Positions 12,409 to 23,900 of a stretch of 52,657 nt of DNA are shown here, one piece after another. Each line of letters starts with the position of its first letter. The stretch's first letter is position 1. A model generated the notes under the pieces. That model saw only the letters and a program-made list of their open reading frames with translations, made no database searches and was not told where the DNA came from. The stretch comes from Gonium pectorale (taxonomy: Eukaryota > Chlorophyta > Chlorophyceae > Chlamydomonadales > Volvocaceae), in the NCBI GenBank assembly GCA_001584585.1, contig LSYV01000045.1, forward strand, positions 487,101 through 539,757, read 5' to 3'. Both the position numbers and the translations under genes were made by a program.

Positions 12409-14082
12409 TAGGAACGTCCGTCGCACTGAACTCCACGGAGACACGCACACAATGCGTTATGCGGCATGCCAGCGCATCTAGGTCTTCCGCCCTGCAGCTG
12501 GTAATTGCGCAATGGCTCTCGGACACTCTAGCCCAAGCCACAGCCGCCAGTGCTTGGTCTGGCCAGGTCCCAGGTGTCGCATGTCACACGAGTGGGTTGC
12601 GTCGTTGGCTCTCAAAACGAGACAGGGTACGAGGAGACATTAGGAGACTAACAGGTCTCAAAGCCAACACACACGCGCCGCAGCGGCCTTGACGGTGCTG
12701 CGGATGTCCCTAAAGCGGCAAGCCAAACACGCGACGGGCAGCAATGCAGGATCAGGGCCAGCGCCAGGTACTTGTGGCCTAGCAAAAGGTCGGGATCTGC
12801 AAGCGCAACCTGTCACCGACTCGCCCACCACGTATACGACGGCGCCTAGCGGGCCCACACTACACTGCATCCGGCTGCGGTACTGCTTAACCGCAGCCCC
12901 CCTGCGTTTTCGAGCAGGATGATGAGTGGCATATGGACCTTGGCACGAGAAGGCGACGGCATGCGGGCGCAGCTGTGAAAGACCCCAGTGAGGCGCCGGC
13001 ATGTGGGGTCTCCAAAGCTGCACCAGTACCGTGTTCACCTGGCGGCGGCTGAGGACGCGTGAGACAAAGCCCCTCAGCATACCAATGTACTAGGGGTATA
13101 TGTGTAAGGAAAGAAAGCTGCATCAGAAGAGGAACCACTTCTACACCCTCAACACCCGAGGCATACACACCCGGACTATCCTGCGGACACACCAGGAACC
13201 GCGACGTTACCAGTAGGGTGTGTTCCAACGCAAGGCTGGGCGAGGAGTGAGCAGACAGCTGTACCAGGGGCGTCGCAGTTGCCTTGCTGGACTCAGTGAT
13301 GCTTGGTGGGTAGGGGTGGGTAATTCGGGTGTCGCGCTGGGAAGACACCCCGCCAACCCCGCCCAACCCTCGTCACCCTTCACCTGCTCCAATTTCTTCC
13401 ATGATCTCAAGCAGTCCTACTGGATTTGCGTCGCCTCATAAGCCACTCATAAACTCATTGTCTCACAATGTTGTGCGCACATTGCTCTTACTGCGAATCG
13501 ATTCAGATGAAGGCCCGACGCACTTATGACACTTGAGACACTTGACCGTCCTCGAGATGAAGCTGAACTTTACAATCTCTATGGATAATCTCTGTTGCAA
13601 TCAACGGTTTAGCCGCCGTCAGAGCGATATGCCGCTAGCCCATCACATAAGCTATTTGTGCAGCGCCCCTGTCCATCCCGGGGGGCAAGGGTTTGGGGTT
13701 TGGGAAGGCAGGTGCTGGGCAGGGCAGGGGCACCGGGGCACCGGGGCAGCCGAACACGGCGTTGGCCGGGTCGGGTGGGCGGTACGTCTCTGTCGTACCA
13801 ACGCAGCGCCATGGGCAAGAACCCGTGACTGTGCCCTCGCCCCGCCCCATCCCTCGCCGCGCCCTGTCCGCCGCGCCGCCGGCTACTCGGCCGCTTGGTC
13901 TCCCACTAGGTAGCACGCCAGCCTTGTCGAAGGGCGTCGCTGGCGTCCACCGGGAGCCCGTCCCGCCCCTGCGGGCTGCTCCGCGCCCGCCCCTGCTGCG
14001 GACGGGGAGCAAGGCGCTCCGAAAACGCGCGCGCAAGGGCGGCACAACCCCTGGGACGACCTGTTTGTGTTCAGCTACGGAT

Positions 14083-17000
14083 ATGGCGCTTGCGATTGCG
14101 CACAATCTCTGCCAGCGCCTTGAAAGCACCTTGAACAGTGCGCCAGATTTGCGAGGGAAACTTAAGCAGCTCGATGGCTCAAACATCAGGTAGCGAGAAT
14201 TACAACGAGAATCCTGCAATAAGCCAAAGTGCTGAATGCCGCGACACGCAGGCTGGTGCAGACGGAGCATGTTATCAAACTGCTGGCACAGAGGTGTGCA
14301 AGCACAGATCAGCTTCGGAACTTGCTGTTGGCCGTTGCATCATCGCGATCGTCGATGGTGCAAGGGGTCCTGGCGGGGAGCCAGGCTGAGGAGCTCGCGA
14401 ACGCGATGTTGGACATCGCCTGCCCCGTGGCCAATGGACTAGCCTTCGCCAACTGCACCGATGGAAGAAGCCAGGCCGGCGAGGCCCAGCGGGAGGTCTT
14501 CAATACCCTCATCGTCGAGCTTGCGCTCATCGCAGCTGCGGGCGAGGACCCGCCAGTACCCACCGAGCCTGGGCCAGGCGCGACTGATGCAATTGACGGA
14601 ACGGGCCGTGAGGGGGACTGGGTGCGCGGCATCGGGCGGCACCCGGGCTCCTGCACATCGCCGCAGCCTGCGCACGACGTTATGGCGGATGGTTTCAACG
14701 CGAGCGGACGTCAGCCGGCCAGCCAGGATGGGCACCACGATGGCGATGACGATAGTCGCCATGCAGGCGGCGGACACGACGACGGCGTCATTAGGGTGCG
14801 CCGAGTTGCGGAGACCGCGGCCGAGGTCCTGCGGTTGCTGCTCCAGAAAGGACTCCTCAGCGGCTCCGAAGCTCTAGCCCTCATGGGCCAGGCAGTGGCG
14901 GAGCTCCTGTACCCGATCAGGCCCGGCCTGGCATGCAGGTGTGAGCGTCAACGCACGGCCCGAGGGGCTTGGGTGTCCATGTTCTGAAAGGGAGGCTGGG
15001 GAAAGCAACCGTTGACGCGTGATGGCTGGGGCAGGCGGCCTTGGAAGGGCGTGATGGCTGGGGCAGGCGGCCTCTGAAGGGCTGCCCTACGCTGTTGTCG
15101 AAAGGTCTGACGGTGTGCACGCAAGCGCGCATGCCTAGGGCTGTGCCTTGGGGTGCCCAATGGAACTTAATGAGGTTGGCAGGTGGACGGACCGCTGACG
15201 TACCGATGTCATGAGCCCGTGCCCTTGATATTGCACATGGCGCTGACCGCAGCATGATGGATGCTCTTCCCCATTACTCCACCCCAACCTGCCCTGTCCC
15301 GTGCTCCTCTCCCCCTACTCCCGCCCAGCTGGGCGCTGACCTACACCCACGAGTGCTTCGGCACCGGCTTCCAGGACGCGGAGCCGCGGCAAGGCGGGCA
15401 CGACGCGTCCCTGCACACGGGCTTCGGCCACGCCGCACACCCCACCTCCCACATCGACCGCCAACGGCCGCGGCAACAGCAGCAGCAGCAGCAGCGTCGG
15501 GGGCAACCAGGCGCAGCCGCAGCCGCAGCCGCTGCGCCGCACCTGCTTGCGGTGTTGGGCTTGCCGCTGCTGGTGGGGACGGCGGAGGAGCTGCTCCAGC
15601 ATCAGGCGGCCGGCGCCAACGGCCGGCCGGGCCCCAACGCCGCGTCTGCCTGGCAGCCCTGCCCCGTGGCGCACCTGCTCGGAGCCGTGGCGGCCCTGGG
15701 CGGCGAGGGCTCTGCGGCCGTGTGGGCCTTGCTGGGTCGTGCGCTCGGATCGGCGCTAGGCGAGCCGCAGGCCAAGTCCGCCGAGCCGGCGGTGGCAGCA
15801 GCACCAACACCAACCNNNNNNNNNNNNNNNNNNNNAAGGCCCAAGTCCGCCCGAGCCGGCGTGGCAGGCAGCACCCAACACCCAACACCCGAGCACCCGA
15901 TCTGGCCGCGGCCGGGAGGCCCTCGGGGATCGGCAGAGCCCAACGTTCGTTTCGCGGCGCACGTCCTGGCTGCCGGGGAGGTGGTGCTGGAGGCCTGCGC
16001 TGGCGGCGATGATGATGTAGGCGATGGCAGCGCAAGGAACGCTGACCCCCGCGCCGGCGCGGTCGGTGCGGCCGCTGCTCAGGCCAACGGAGCCGCAGCG
16101 GAGGCCCTAGGGCGCCTTGAGGAGATACTGCGGCCGCTGTTGGAGGACCCTAGCCCCCTCCTCCGCTCCGCCGCCGTGCGCTCCATACAGACGCACGTGC
16201 CGCACGCCTCCTCGCTCGCGGCGCTGGGCTGCTACGAGAAGCTGCTACGGGCGGAGCGCGCCATGCTGCAGGCTCGACCAGGGCATGGAGCCACGGCTGC
16301 TGTCGCCGCCGCCCCCGGCGGTAGCAACGGCGGCGGTGCAAAAGCCGCCGATTTCTTGGAGCAGTTGAACCTGGCGCTGGCGGTAGTGCACAGCCGGCGG
16401 CAGCACCTGGCGGCGGGGCAGGAGCACGGGGCCGGGCGTGGTGGGGCAGCGGTGGCGGTGGCGCCCGCACCGGCAGCGGCGGCCGCCACGGGCGACGTCA
16501 AACTGGCGGGGGAGTGCCTGGCCGAGTTTGTAAAACAGGGCGAAGGTGCGTCCCCCTTGCTGATAGCTGGCTTGGAACTTCAAGCTCTTGAGTTCCTGAA
16601 TGCCCTTGACCCAGAGGACCGACTCAACCACGGCACAATGCTTTCAAGCCCCTGCCAATGTCTTTGGGTCCCTGCCACGGTGGCCAAGCTGCACGTAGCT
16701 GCGAGCGTTGCAACTGCAGCATGACGCGGGCCTGCCTACTCCCTTGCTGATCCTCCTCTTCTCAGAGGCACCACCCATATTCCAGGTCGCTTTGCGCCGA
16801 GAATGGTGGCCCTTGGCACTGCCTGCGCTCCTGGCCTCTTGTTCGCTCTCCTATCACAGCCCACAGCCCGTTTGCGGAAGTCCCCCGCCCTATTGGCCCC
16901 GCCACACGCTGCGTCGTGTGGCCTTCACCGCGCACGACGCCCCGTTACGCCATCATACCATCACCACTTGATCACCTTCCCCTGCACTACCATCTGCGCC

Positions 17001-19589
17001 TCTCCCACCGCTGCAGCACACGTGCAGAAGATGGCCGGGCCATTCCACCGGGCCAACTGGCAGCAGCGGGTGAAGCCCGTGCTGCTGCGGCCCACCCTGG
17101 ACGCGGTGGCAGCCCGGCGCATCCACAAGTACCTCACGGTGCGCCGCAGCGCAGCGGGCGGCGTGGCCTTGTACCATGTGGGAAACGTTCGCACCGCCAA
17201 CCGCATGTTGGCATGTTGCCTCCCTCTCAAGCCTTGCTGATTTGTGCAATCGCAACCCTCAATCGCAGGCGTGTGCCAACTTCCGCCTGGTGACTGTGAC
17301 AGACTTGGACCGCTGGGAGCAGCTGCAGGCGCGGCTGCGAGTAGACATGGACGGCAAGCCGGGTGCACCGGTGAGGCCGAAGGCTGGCGACGAGAAGTAT
17401 GTCTCTGGATTGCGCAACATGCGGACTGTGTGTGATGTGTGTGTTGAAATGAAACGTCGCATACGAGAGAGTAAGCGCAAAAGTGATGTGTTGAAAAGGA
17501 ATCGACAACAGGGATGTGTGTGTGTGCGTGTGAGACATGGAAATCGCGCACTGAAGCTAGCGTACAACTGCCTTACGGCGTGGAGCAGGCGTCGCAGACC
17601 TCAAATACCACCAGTTTCGGATGTGGGCATGCGGTGGGCCAGTACCGGGTCAGCCCCTACCTCCCACACGCAGGTGTTGGTGATGAGGTGGGCATTTCGC
17701 GAAAGGGGCTAACGTGCCGTCTGTTCCTGCGCGCTGTGCCCTTTCTAGGAGGCCGCCTCGCCCACTCCCTTCCGGCCGGTCGTCGGCTTCCTGCGCCAAC
17801 TGGCTGAGGTGGGGCCCTCACTGGAGGCGCCCACTTTGGCGGAGCTCATGGCCCAGCTGGGCGGCGCGCTGGCGGAGGAGCTGCGGGCCGCAGCCGCCGA
17901 GGACGCTGTGTCGCAGCCCGGCTCAATGGCTCACGCCCGGCCCTCCGGGGCGCTGCCGCCTGGCACGGAGTTGGCCAGTGCTCCCAGCAGCGGCGGCGCG
18001 GCGCAGCGCGAGGTCGCTGAGGAGCTGGTGGAGATGGTGCTGCAGGCCTTTGTGGCGGCGGAGGAGCTTGGCGCCGCCGCTGCAGCGCCGCCGCAGCCGC
18101 GGCCGTCGGACCGGGCGCCGGCGGCGCCGCCGCTAGCGCCGCTGCCGGCATCCGCGCACCTGGGCTGGCAGCTGGCGCTGCTGGATGTCGTCGCCCGCAC
18201 CCCGCCGCTGCACGAGCCGCTGGGACGCCGGCTGCTGCAGCTGGCGACGGATCCCGGAATATCATCGGCGCTGGACGAGGGCCAGGTGCTGGGGCTGGCG
18301 GCTGTGCTGGCATGTGCCAGTGCCGTACGGCTCCCTCTCTGCGTCGCTGCCACCGGGACAGCCGTGGACGAGTTCATGAAGGCAGAGGCTCGATACATGT
18401 GGAGGTTGCCGCCACCATCGGCCTGTCTCGCCGGCACGTCGGCGGCGACCGGGAAGCCGGCGGCAGCGCCGACGCCGACGATGGCCGTCCCCGGATCGGC
18501 GCTGGCGCTGGCGACGCTGGGCGCTTTGCCGCTGGGGCCCTCGCCTCGTCAGGTGCGTAGTATTTGGGCCTCCACGTCACCCCGACGCAGTTGTGCATTT
18601 AATAGATTATGCGCACCGGAATCGAGAACTTGACCCCCACCTGCTTGCCTTTCTACCCCCCGCAGGTGCGGTTCAGTGCGACGCTGCTGGTCGCCTTTCT
18701 CCGGCACTGCGCGGCGCTGGGCCGCTGGGTGCTGTTCGGCAAGGCACCCGAGCAGCATACGCAGCTGCAGCTCGCCGCGGGCCCCACCTGGCCGGAGCCC
18801 CTTCCGTTCAGCGTATCCGGGGCGGGCGAGGCGTCGGCTCCGCCGCTGCAAGCGGCAGCGGCGCCTTGGGCGGCGCAACGGCGGCGGCAGGAGGCCGCTG
18901 GCAGCGTGCCAGTTGCGGCGCTCCAGACGCTGCTGTGGATTGAACGCTACGCCGCTGCATTTGCACCGGCAGCGCCCGCCCGGCGCGGAGGCGGCTGCGC
19001 AGGAACAGGCGACTCGCGGCGTAGCGGCGGCACAGCCGGCAACGGCGACAAGGAGGAGGCCGACGAGGAGGATGGCGCCTGCTGGCTTGACGTGGCACGC
19101 GTGTGCTTAGCGTTTCGGTCCTCCAGCCTGGGAGCCGCCCTGCTGGCGCAGCTGGAGGAAAGCGGGCAGCTTCGGCTGGGTGGCCGCAATCACGGCATAA
19201 TGGGCGCCGTCTGCTTCGGGGGGCCTGGAGGTTGTGGCAGCGGGGTAGCAGAACGGGGCGGTGGCGGAGGAGGGGGCAGGTGCGCGCAGCCGGATGGCTG
19301 GGACGCGTCGGCCGCAACGCGGTTGGCGGAGCGGGCGCTGCGGCAGGGGCTCGGCATGCCGCCGCAGCTGGTGCGGGAGCAGGCCGCGCTGCTGGCGCGC
19401 TGCCTGGCGGCGGCCGCGCCGCAGTCGGAAGGTGCGGCCGGCGCCGCGGCGAAGGGCGCAGGGCAGGTGGCAACGGGTGGGGAGCAGGGCGACTGGCGCG
19501 GTGCGGAGAAGCGGAGTGCGGAGCTGTCGCAGGGCGAGCGCTCGGCTGCAGCTGGGGTGCTGGTGATGAAGCGCGCCAGGGCAATGTGA
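14083..19589 (+). CDS. Large helical-repeat protein, possible FANCA-like Fanconi core subunit (5' end uncertain)
   Basis: Model: 14083-14137 (uncertain), 14224-14938, 15329-16545 (contains the N gap), 16766-16785, 17028-17138, 17269-17370, 17749-18552 and 18666-19589, about 1,315 residues. All junctions from 14938 onward agree in phase. The protein is mostly helix with long Ala/Gly-rich inserts and has no signal peptide or membrane segment. Several short stretches fall in the same order as in animal FANCA: EEAPPIFQ joined to PFHRANWQQRV...LLRPTL; LGWQLALLDVV...RRLLQLA; EGQVLGLAAVLA; and LFGKAPEQHTQL. FANCA is a core-complex subunit needed for FANCD2/FANCI ubiquitination in crosslink repair. 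This resemblance was judged by eye from memory and is weak per segment. A different HEAT-like protein is possible. A FANCA motif expected before the C-terminus (Tyr-x-x-Trp-Leu...Trp) was not found. Confidence 0.4.
15017..15080. repeat. 32-bp tandem duplication in intron
   Basis: Two adjacent 32-bp copies (15017-15048 and 15049-15080) differ at two positions. The shared core is GATGGCTGGGGCAGGCGGCC. They lie in the intron between the exons ending at 14938 and starting at 15329 of the FANCA-like gene. Confidence 0.9.
15816..15835. other. Assembly gap (20 N) with duplicated flanks
   Basis: Twenty N bases interrupt a coding exon. The roughly 48 bases before the gap (from about 15768) are repeated after it (about 15836-15893) with several one-base insertions in C and G runs. 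Both sides contain AAGTCCGCC...GAGCCGGC and ACCAACAC/ACCCAACAC. This is what two read ends look like when they overlap but were not merged, so the true gap is probably zero and this part of the exon is unreliable. Confidence 0.8.
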
Positions 19590-19860
19590 GCGGGTTGCAT
19601 TGCTGTCCCCGTATGTGATGAAAGGTTTGTGGACTGCAGAGACAGGGGGACGCACCTCTACACCCGAAGGCGCAGTCTTTCCATCTGGGTGGTATGGTTC
19701 GGGGACAAGACGGATCTGGCAAGGGGCAGGTAGGCCCTGCCGTCCCGAGGGACCAGCTGGCCGTACATCAAGCTACAATCGCCTGCAGTCACCTGCCCGT
19801 TATCAGACCATGCCTCACCCAGCCCGCCCGCCCGATATGCGGAACGGCATGCTGATGCCT

Positions 19861-19865
19861 TGTAA
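19861..19865 (+). terminator. Putative polyadenylation signal TGTAA
   Basis: TGTAA, the usual polyadenylation signal in Chlamydomonas and relatives, lies 272 bases after the stop codon of the FANCA-like gene on the same strand. It is the only such motif I noticed at a plausible distance from a stop codon in this window. Confidence 0.5.
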
Positions 19866-20506
19866 CAATCGAGAGTGCGGGTCAGCCGCCATCGGCGCGA
19901 GTTCTGGCTGTGCTCACATGTCCACAGGAGCAGTGTCCCAGGAGCCGAGCGGTGTAGGACCGGCTGCACAAGAGGAGGTCAGAGTGGTGGAGCGCCGAGC
20001 TTGATGCAAGGTAGCCTGCGGGGTGTACGGCAGGTTGCACACCGTTATCGGGCAGGCCCCTTTGCAATGCTTGCACGTTCGGTCAGCGTCGCACGTGTTC
20101 GTCTACGTCACCCGGCCCTGCATTTCGAGAAATGCAATGGCGGTGGCTGGCGATGACCTTAACTGCAATGGTTGTTTGTTTCTGTTCTGTTTTTTGTCTT
20201 TCATGTCAAGGACCACAAGGGGAGACTCCCCTGGGCCCCACGAACGGAGTGGCTTTCAACTTCGTGATGGGCCTGCGTACGTCATGACAACAACACCGTA
20301 AGTAGAAGCCTGGGCAGATCCATTTACCGCTCGTACAAGACCCTAACAGGCACTGGCACTCAGGTCGCGCCGCGTGTTTGTGTTTGTGTGGCCGTAGAGG
20401 TGGGCTCCCTTCTGCAGATTTCAGGCGCCGCCCACCGCAGCCCAAGAGCGACCCCTGGGACGGCCATGGCATTGCAGGCTTGAGCACGCCATCGTGATGG
20501 CAGGTG

Positions 20507-20514
20507 TATAAAAG
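20507..20514 (+). promoter_or_regulatory. TATA-box-like motif
   Basis: TATAAAAG lies 430 bases upstream of the ATG at 20944 in a locally AT-richer stretch. It could be the core promoter of the coiled-coil phosphatase gene with a long leader, but chance occurrence is possible. Confidence 0.3.
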
Positions 20515-20943
20515 CTTAAGCATTTATTCTACAGAGCCTGCCTTGCATGGTCAAGCGCGGCGGATAGGCTGCAAGTGAGCAAGTTCAGGACGCGCATTTC
20601 CCGTGCGCAAGCTCAGCACGACAGCCAGAAAGTAAAGACTAATATATCGTTCCATCTACTGTGCTGTCACAACCTGGCGGAGCTGTCCGTGGGATGTTGT
20701 AAACGAATTCACCTACTGTGGGCGATGATTGCTGTTATCCACACATGCTTTACAAGGGATAATAATCAACTGCGTTGCAATTGGCGCACACGTTGACTTG
20801 CCGAGATGCCCGATGGCGACGGAAGCTTTGGAGATTGCGAAGTAATTGGTCGAACTTCTAGGTTGCTTTAAGTGTTGTTGCGTGGTGTAGGGGGCGCGAG
20901 GGTGGAAAGGCCGACACTGTTCAAAAAGCAGCGGAGAGTCGCA

Positions 20944-23900
20944 ATGCATTCCACGCGCAGCCATGCATTTCTACGCAACCGTGCATATCCGTCGATGGCG
21001 ATTTGGAGATGCGCAAGTGTGGCCATGCGGAGGGGCGCTCTGGAGCGGCGCGCCACCATCCTCGCGGCCCGGTTCACCGTAAACGCTGGCGAGATTGCCA
21101 GCAAACAGCAGGTGAGTGCCTAACCCCTCTTCGTCCATGTATCCCCCGTCAGCTATGGTTGTGCGTCCCAAATCTCCGTGTGTATCTCAGGTCCAGGTGC
21201 ACCAGACGCTGCCCACGACCCCGCCCCCGACGGTCCCCCTGGCGCCCAGCGGCATGTTACCGATCCTGGCTGGAGGCCTGCTGACCCTGACCGGCGCGGC
21301 GGCCCTGGTCAAGCGCGCGTTCGACAAGCGCGCAGCGGGAGCCGAAGGGTACGCACAGCACGGGCACGAGGGCAATCGCCTCATTCACACGCGCTACTAT
21401 CCTCCCCCGTGAACTGGTAAAAGCATCGTATCCTGTCCTATGGCCTCTGCAGGGAAGCGGCCGCGGCCGATGCCCCGAGCGCACAGGCCCCGGCACCGGC
21501 TGCGGACCCCGCGCTGGCCACCGCTCACCAGGCCACGCAGCAGCTCAGCGAGATGGCGGTCGTGGCGGAGCAGACGGCGGAGGCCGCCCGCCAGATGGCG
21601 CTGCGGCTGGAGGCCGACGGAGCCGAGCTGCAGCGGCAGCAGATGGACATTGAGGCGGAGCAGGAGCGGGCCCGCAAGGTGCGCTCATCTCTCATGCGCC
21701 AGCTGGTGCCTACCAAATGATCATACTGTGCCATGCTGCGTCCTTTCCGACCTTTCTTCACCTGAATGCCGGTGTATGGTGATGGTGTATCGATCCTTTC
21801 GGACACCAGCATATGCACGTGCCGCTAACGTTGATAGGTCCCTTACGAGCACGTGGCTTGGTTCCGGGGTGGCAAGTCATAGCGGTAACACAACTCGTGC
21901 AAGTTCCTGTTTCCTGGTGTCCTGCAGGCGGCGTCCGAGCTGGAGCGGGAGCTCCGTAATAGGGAGCGGGAGCTGCAGGCCGCCCAGCAGGCCACCTCCG
22001 TGCGGGTTGAGGGGGCCGTCGGGGAGCTCAAGGTGGGGAGGAATTGTAACAGGAAAACACAGAGCTGTATGGCTCGTGTGACGCATGCACAGGGCACAGG
22101 ACGTTGTGCAGTTGGCGCAACCACTGGCGCACGGAGGATGCACGACTGTGGCGCTGTCTGTGCTGGGATGCGTCTCCCTACTGTGCCCTGCTACGTAGGA
22201 CTTAGTGCCAGGCTGTTCCTGATTTGGGTCAACACACTGATGGGGCAATTGCAAATATACAGGGCCAGCTTGAAGGGCAATAGCCGACGGCGATGTTCAA
22301 GAGTGCGCTGATCCACTCTGTGCTGCGCTGTCGCTGTCGCTGGTGCCGATTGCAAGGTTAACGTGTCAGGATTACGGGTTGGCGAAAGACGTCTGAAGAT
22401 CCGTTTCCCTTGGACTCCTTAAAAACACAGGAGTCGAAGAAGAAAGCGGCTCTGCTGGAGGCCATGGTCGGCGCGCTGCGGGAGCGGCTGAAGCGCGAGG
22501 AGGACCGCAACGCGGCGCTGGCGGGTGGGGCCGGGGGTGGGAATGGGAGTAGGATGCACACGTGCGAAGCCCGGGGGTGACTTATTTGCAGCTGACCTCG
22601 GTTCTCCGGCATTCTGGGGCCAAATACGTCTCGAACCCCACCGGTGATTGGCTGAGCGCTGTGTGCCCGATGCTGCCTGCGGTGCTCTCCTGCCTGCACC
22701 CTTTAGTGGAGGTCGCCAGCGGCCGCGAGGAGCTCGCCCGCAGCGAGGAGATCCGCCGTGAGCTGACCGCCCGCATCGAGGACCTGCGCACCGAGCTGGC
22801 GGACACGCAGACAAAGCTGGCGGCGGTGAGGGGCGGGGTGGCGCTGGGACGGCGAGATGGGTATGGCAGCTTTCGTCGTGTCGCATCACTGTCTGGAGGA
22901 TTGTTACGCCTGGCTGTTGTGCGATAGTCCACGACGGTTGATCGCACAACATGCGTGGTTGTCGGTCCCTGCGCTTCACCTTGGCCAGTTCGCTCCCGTT
23001 CCTGCAGGCCCTGGCACGCGCCTCCCAGCTCGAGGCGCGGGTGGCCGCCCTCACTGCAGAGAACAGCGTGCTCGAAACCCGGGTGGCGGAGCTGGAGGTA
23101 CACCTACAGCAGCGGGCTGCGGCGGCCGCGGCGGCTGCGGCGGCTGCGGAGGACAAAATCCGCATGGTGCGAGCCCGTATGGGGCGTGCGTATGTTCAAA
23201 TGTTCCAAGCGACGCGGTCGAAGGGGAGGGGTGCTTCTCTGGCGGGCGTCGCGCCTGCACATACCCGTAAAACAGGAGCCCATCTTGCCATCAGCCAAAC
23301 GTTGCGAAGACGGATGGTCTTACGTTGCACACTTCGGGAGTAGGGTACGCTGGTGGGCACCTAATGTCGGCCCTTCGGATTTCGAACCTTTTTGTGCGCG
23401 GTGCAGATTCAAGCGGCAGCCGACGACGACCGCATAAACATAGCCAAGCTACAGGTAAATTCATCTCAAGCGTGGGATATGCACGACGGTCGTTGTCAGT
23501 TACTCTGCCTGGCGTATCAAGACGGGTTGATGACGGGCTCTCAGTGCACCATGCCACATGGCATGTTCCCACGCCTCCGCACCTTTCGTAAAACCCGGAA
23601 ACGTTCCTTCAGACCAAGCTGGCTGAGCGCGAGGCGTCGCTATCCGCCCTACGTGATAGCGAGTCGGAGCTGAACGAGGTACTGCAACAGAGCAAGCTGG
23701 CCGCGGAGCAGGTGGGGAGCTGGGGACGCTGCAGGCGGTGGCTTCGTTGGAGGCGCTGCACAGTGAATTAGCACTGTACGCAGGGCGCTGTTTTCCCGCC
23801 TAGACGCTGTGAGAGGGGAGGCGGTATCCACGGCAGACGACCGGAACCCTTATAGAACTTATTGAACTCGCTTTAGGACAGAGCCTTGTCTGTGTCCGCA

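Larger units (their letters stand above)
11789..14082. other. Gene-poor spacer
   Basis: No gene is recognised. A small hairpin-capable stretch lies near 12252-12272 (AAGCGGC...GCCGCTT). The 26-bp repeat copy 2 and an 11-bp tandem repeat follow. The 5' exons of the FANCA-like gene could lie in the right half: an open frame runs upstream from 14083 to about 13693 but is Pro/Arg-rich and unconvincing as protein. A frame near 12887-13366 on the minus strand was also considered and left uncalled. Confidence 0.4.
19590..20943. other. Intergenic region between FANCA-like and phosphatase genes
   Basis: The left part should be the 3' UTR of the FANCA-like gene (polyadenylation motif at 19861). The right part should be the promoter and 5' UTR of the phosphatase gene (TATA-like motif at 20507). 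The stretch from about 20150 to 20800 is visibly less GC-rich than the coding regions. No gene is recognised. Confidence 0.5.

Noticed and set aside
12887..13366. Minus-strand frame of about 159 codons with a hydrophobic middle.
   Set aside because: No family match, and no start or splice chain could be supported.
14138..14229. A 38-base intron between 14192 and 14230 keeping the full frame of the small upstream exon.
   Set aside because: Too short for these introns and wrong phase; a donor at 14138 fits better, though the first exon remains uncertain.
16786..16971. Continuation of the short exon 16766-16785 into a longer exon.
   Set aside because: A good donor at 16786 (CAG|GTCGCT) joins in phase to the next clear exon at 17028, whereas the longer version has only weak donors.
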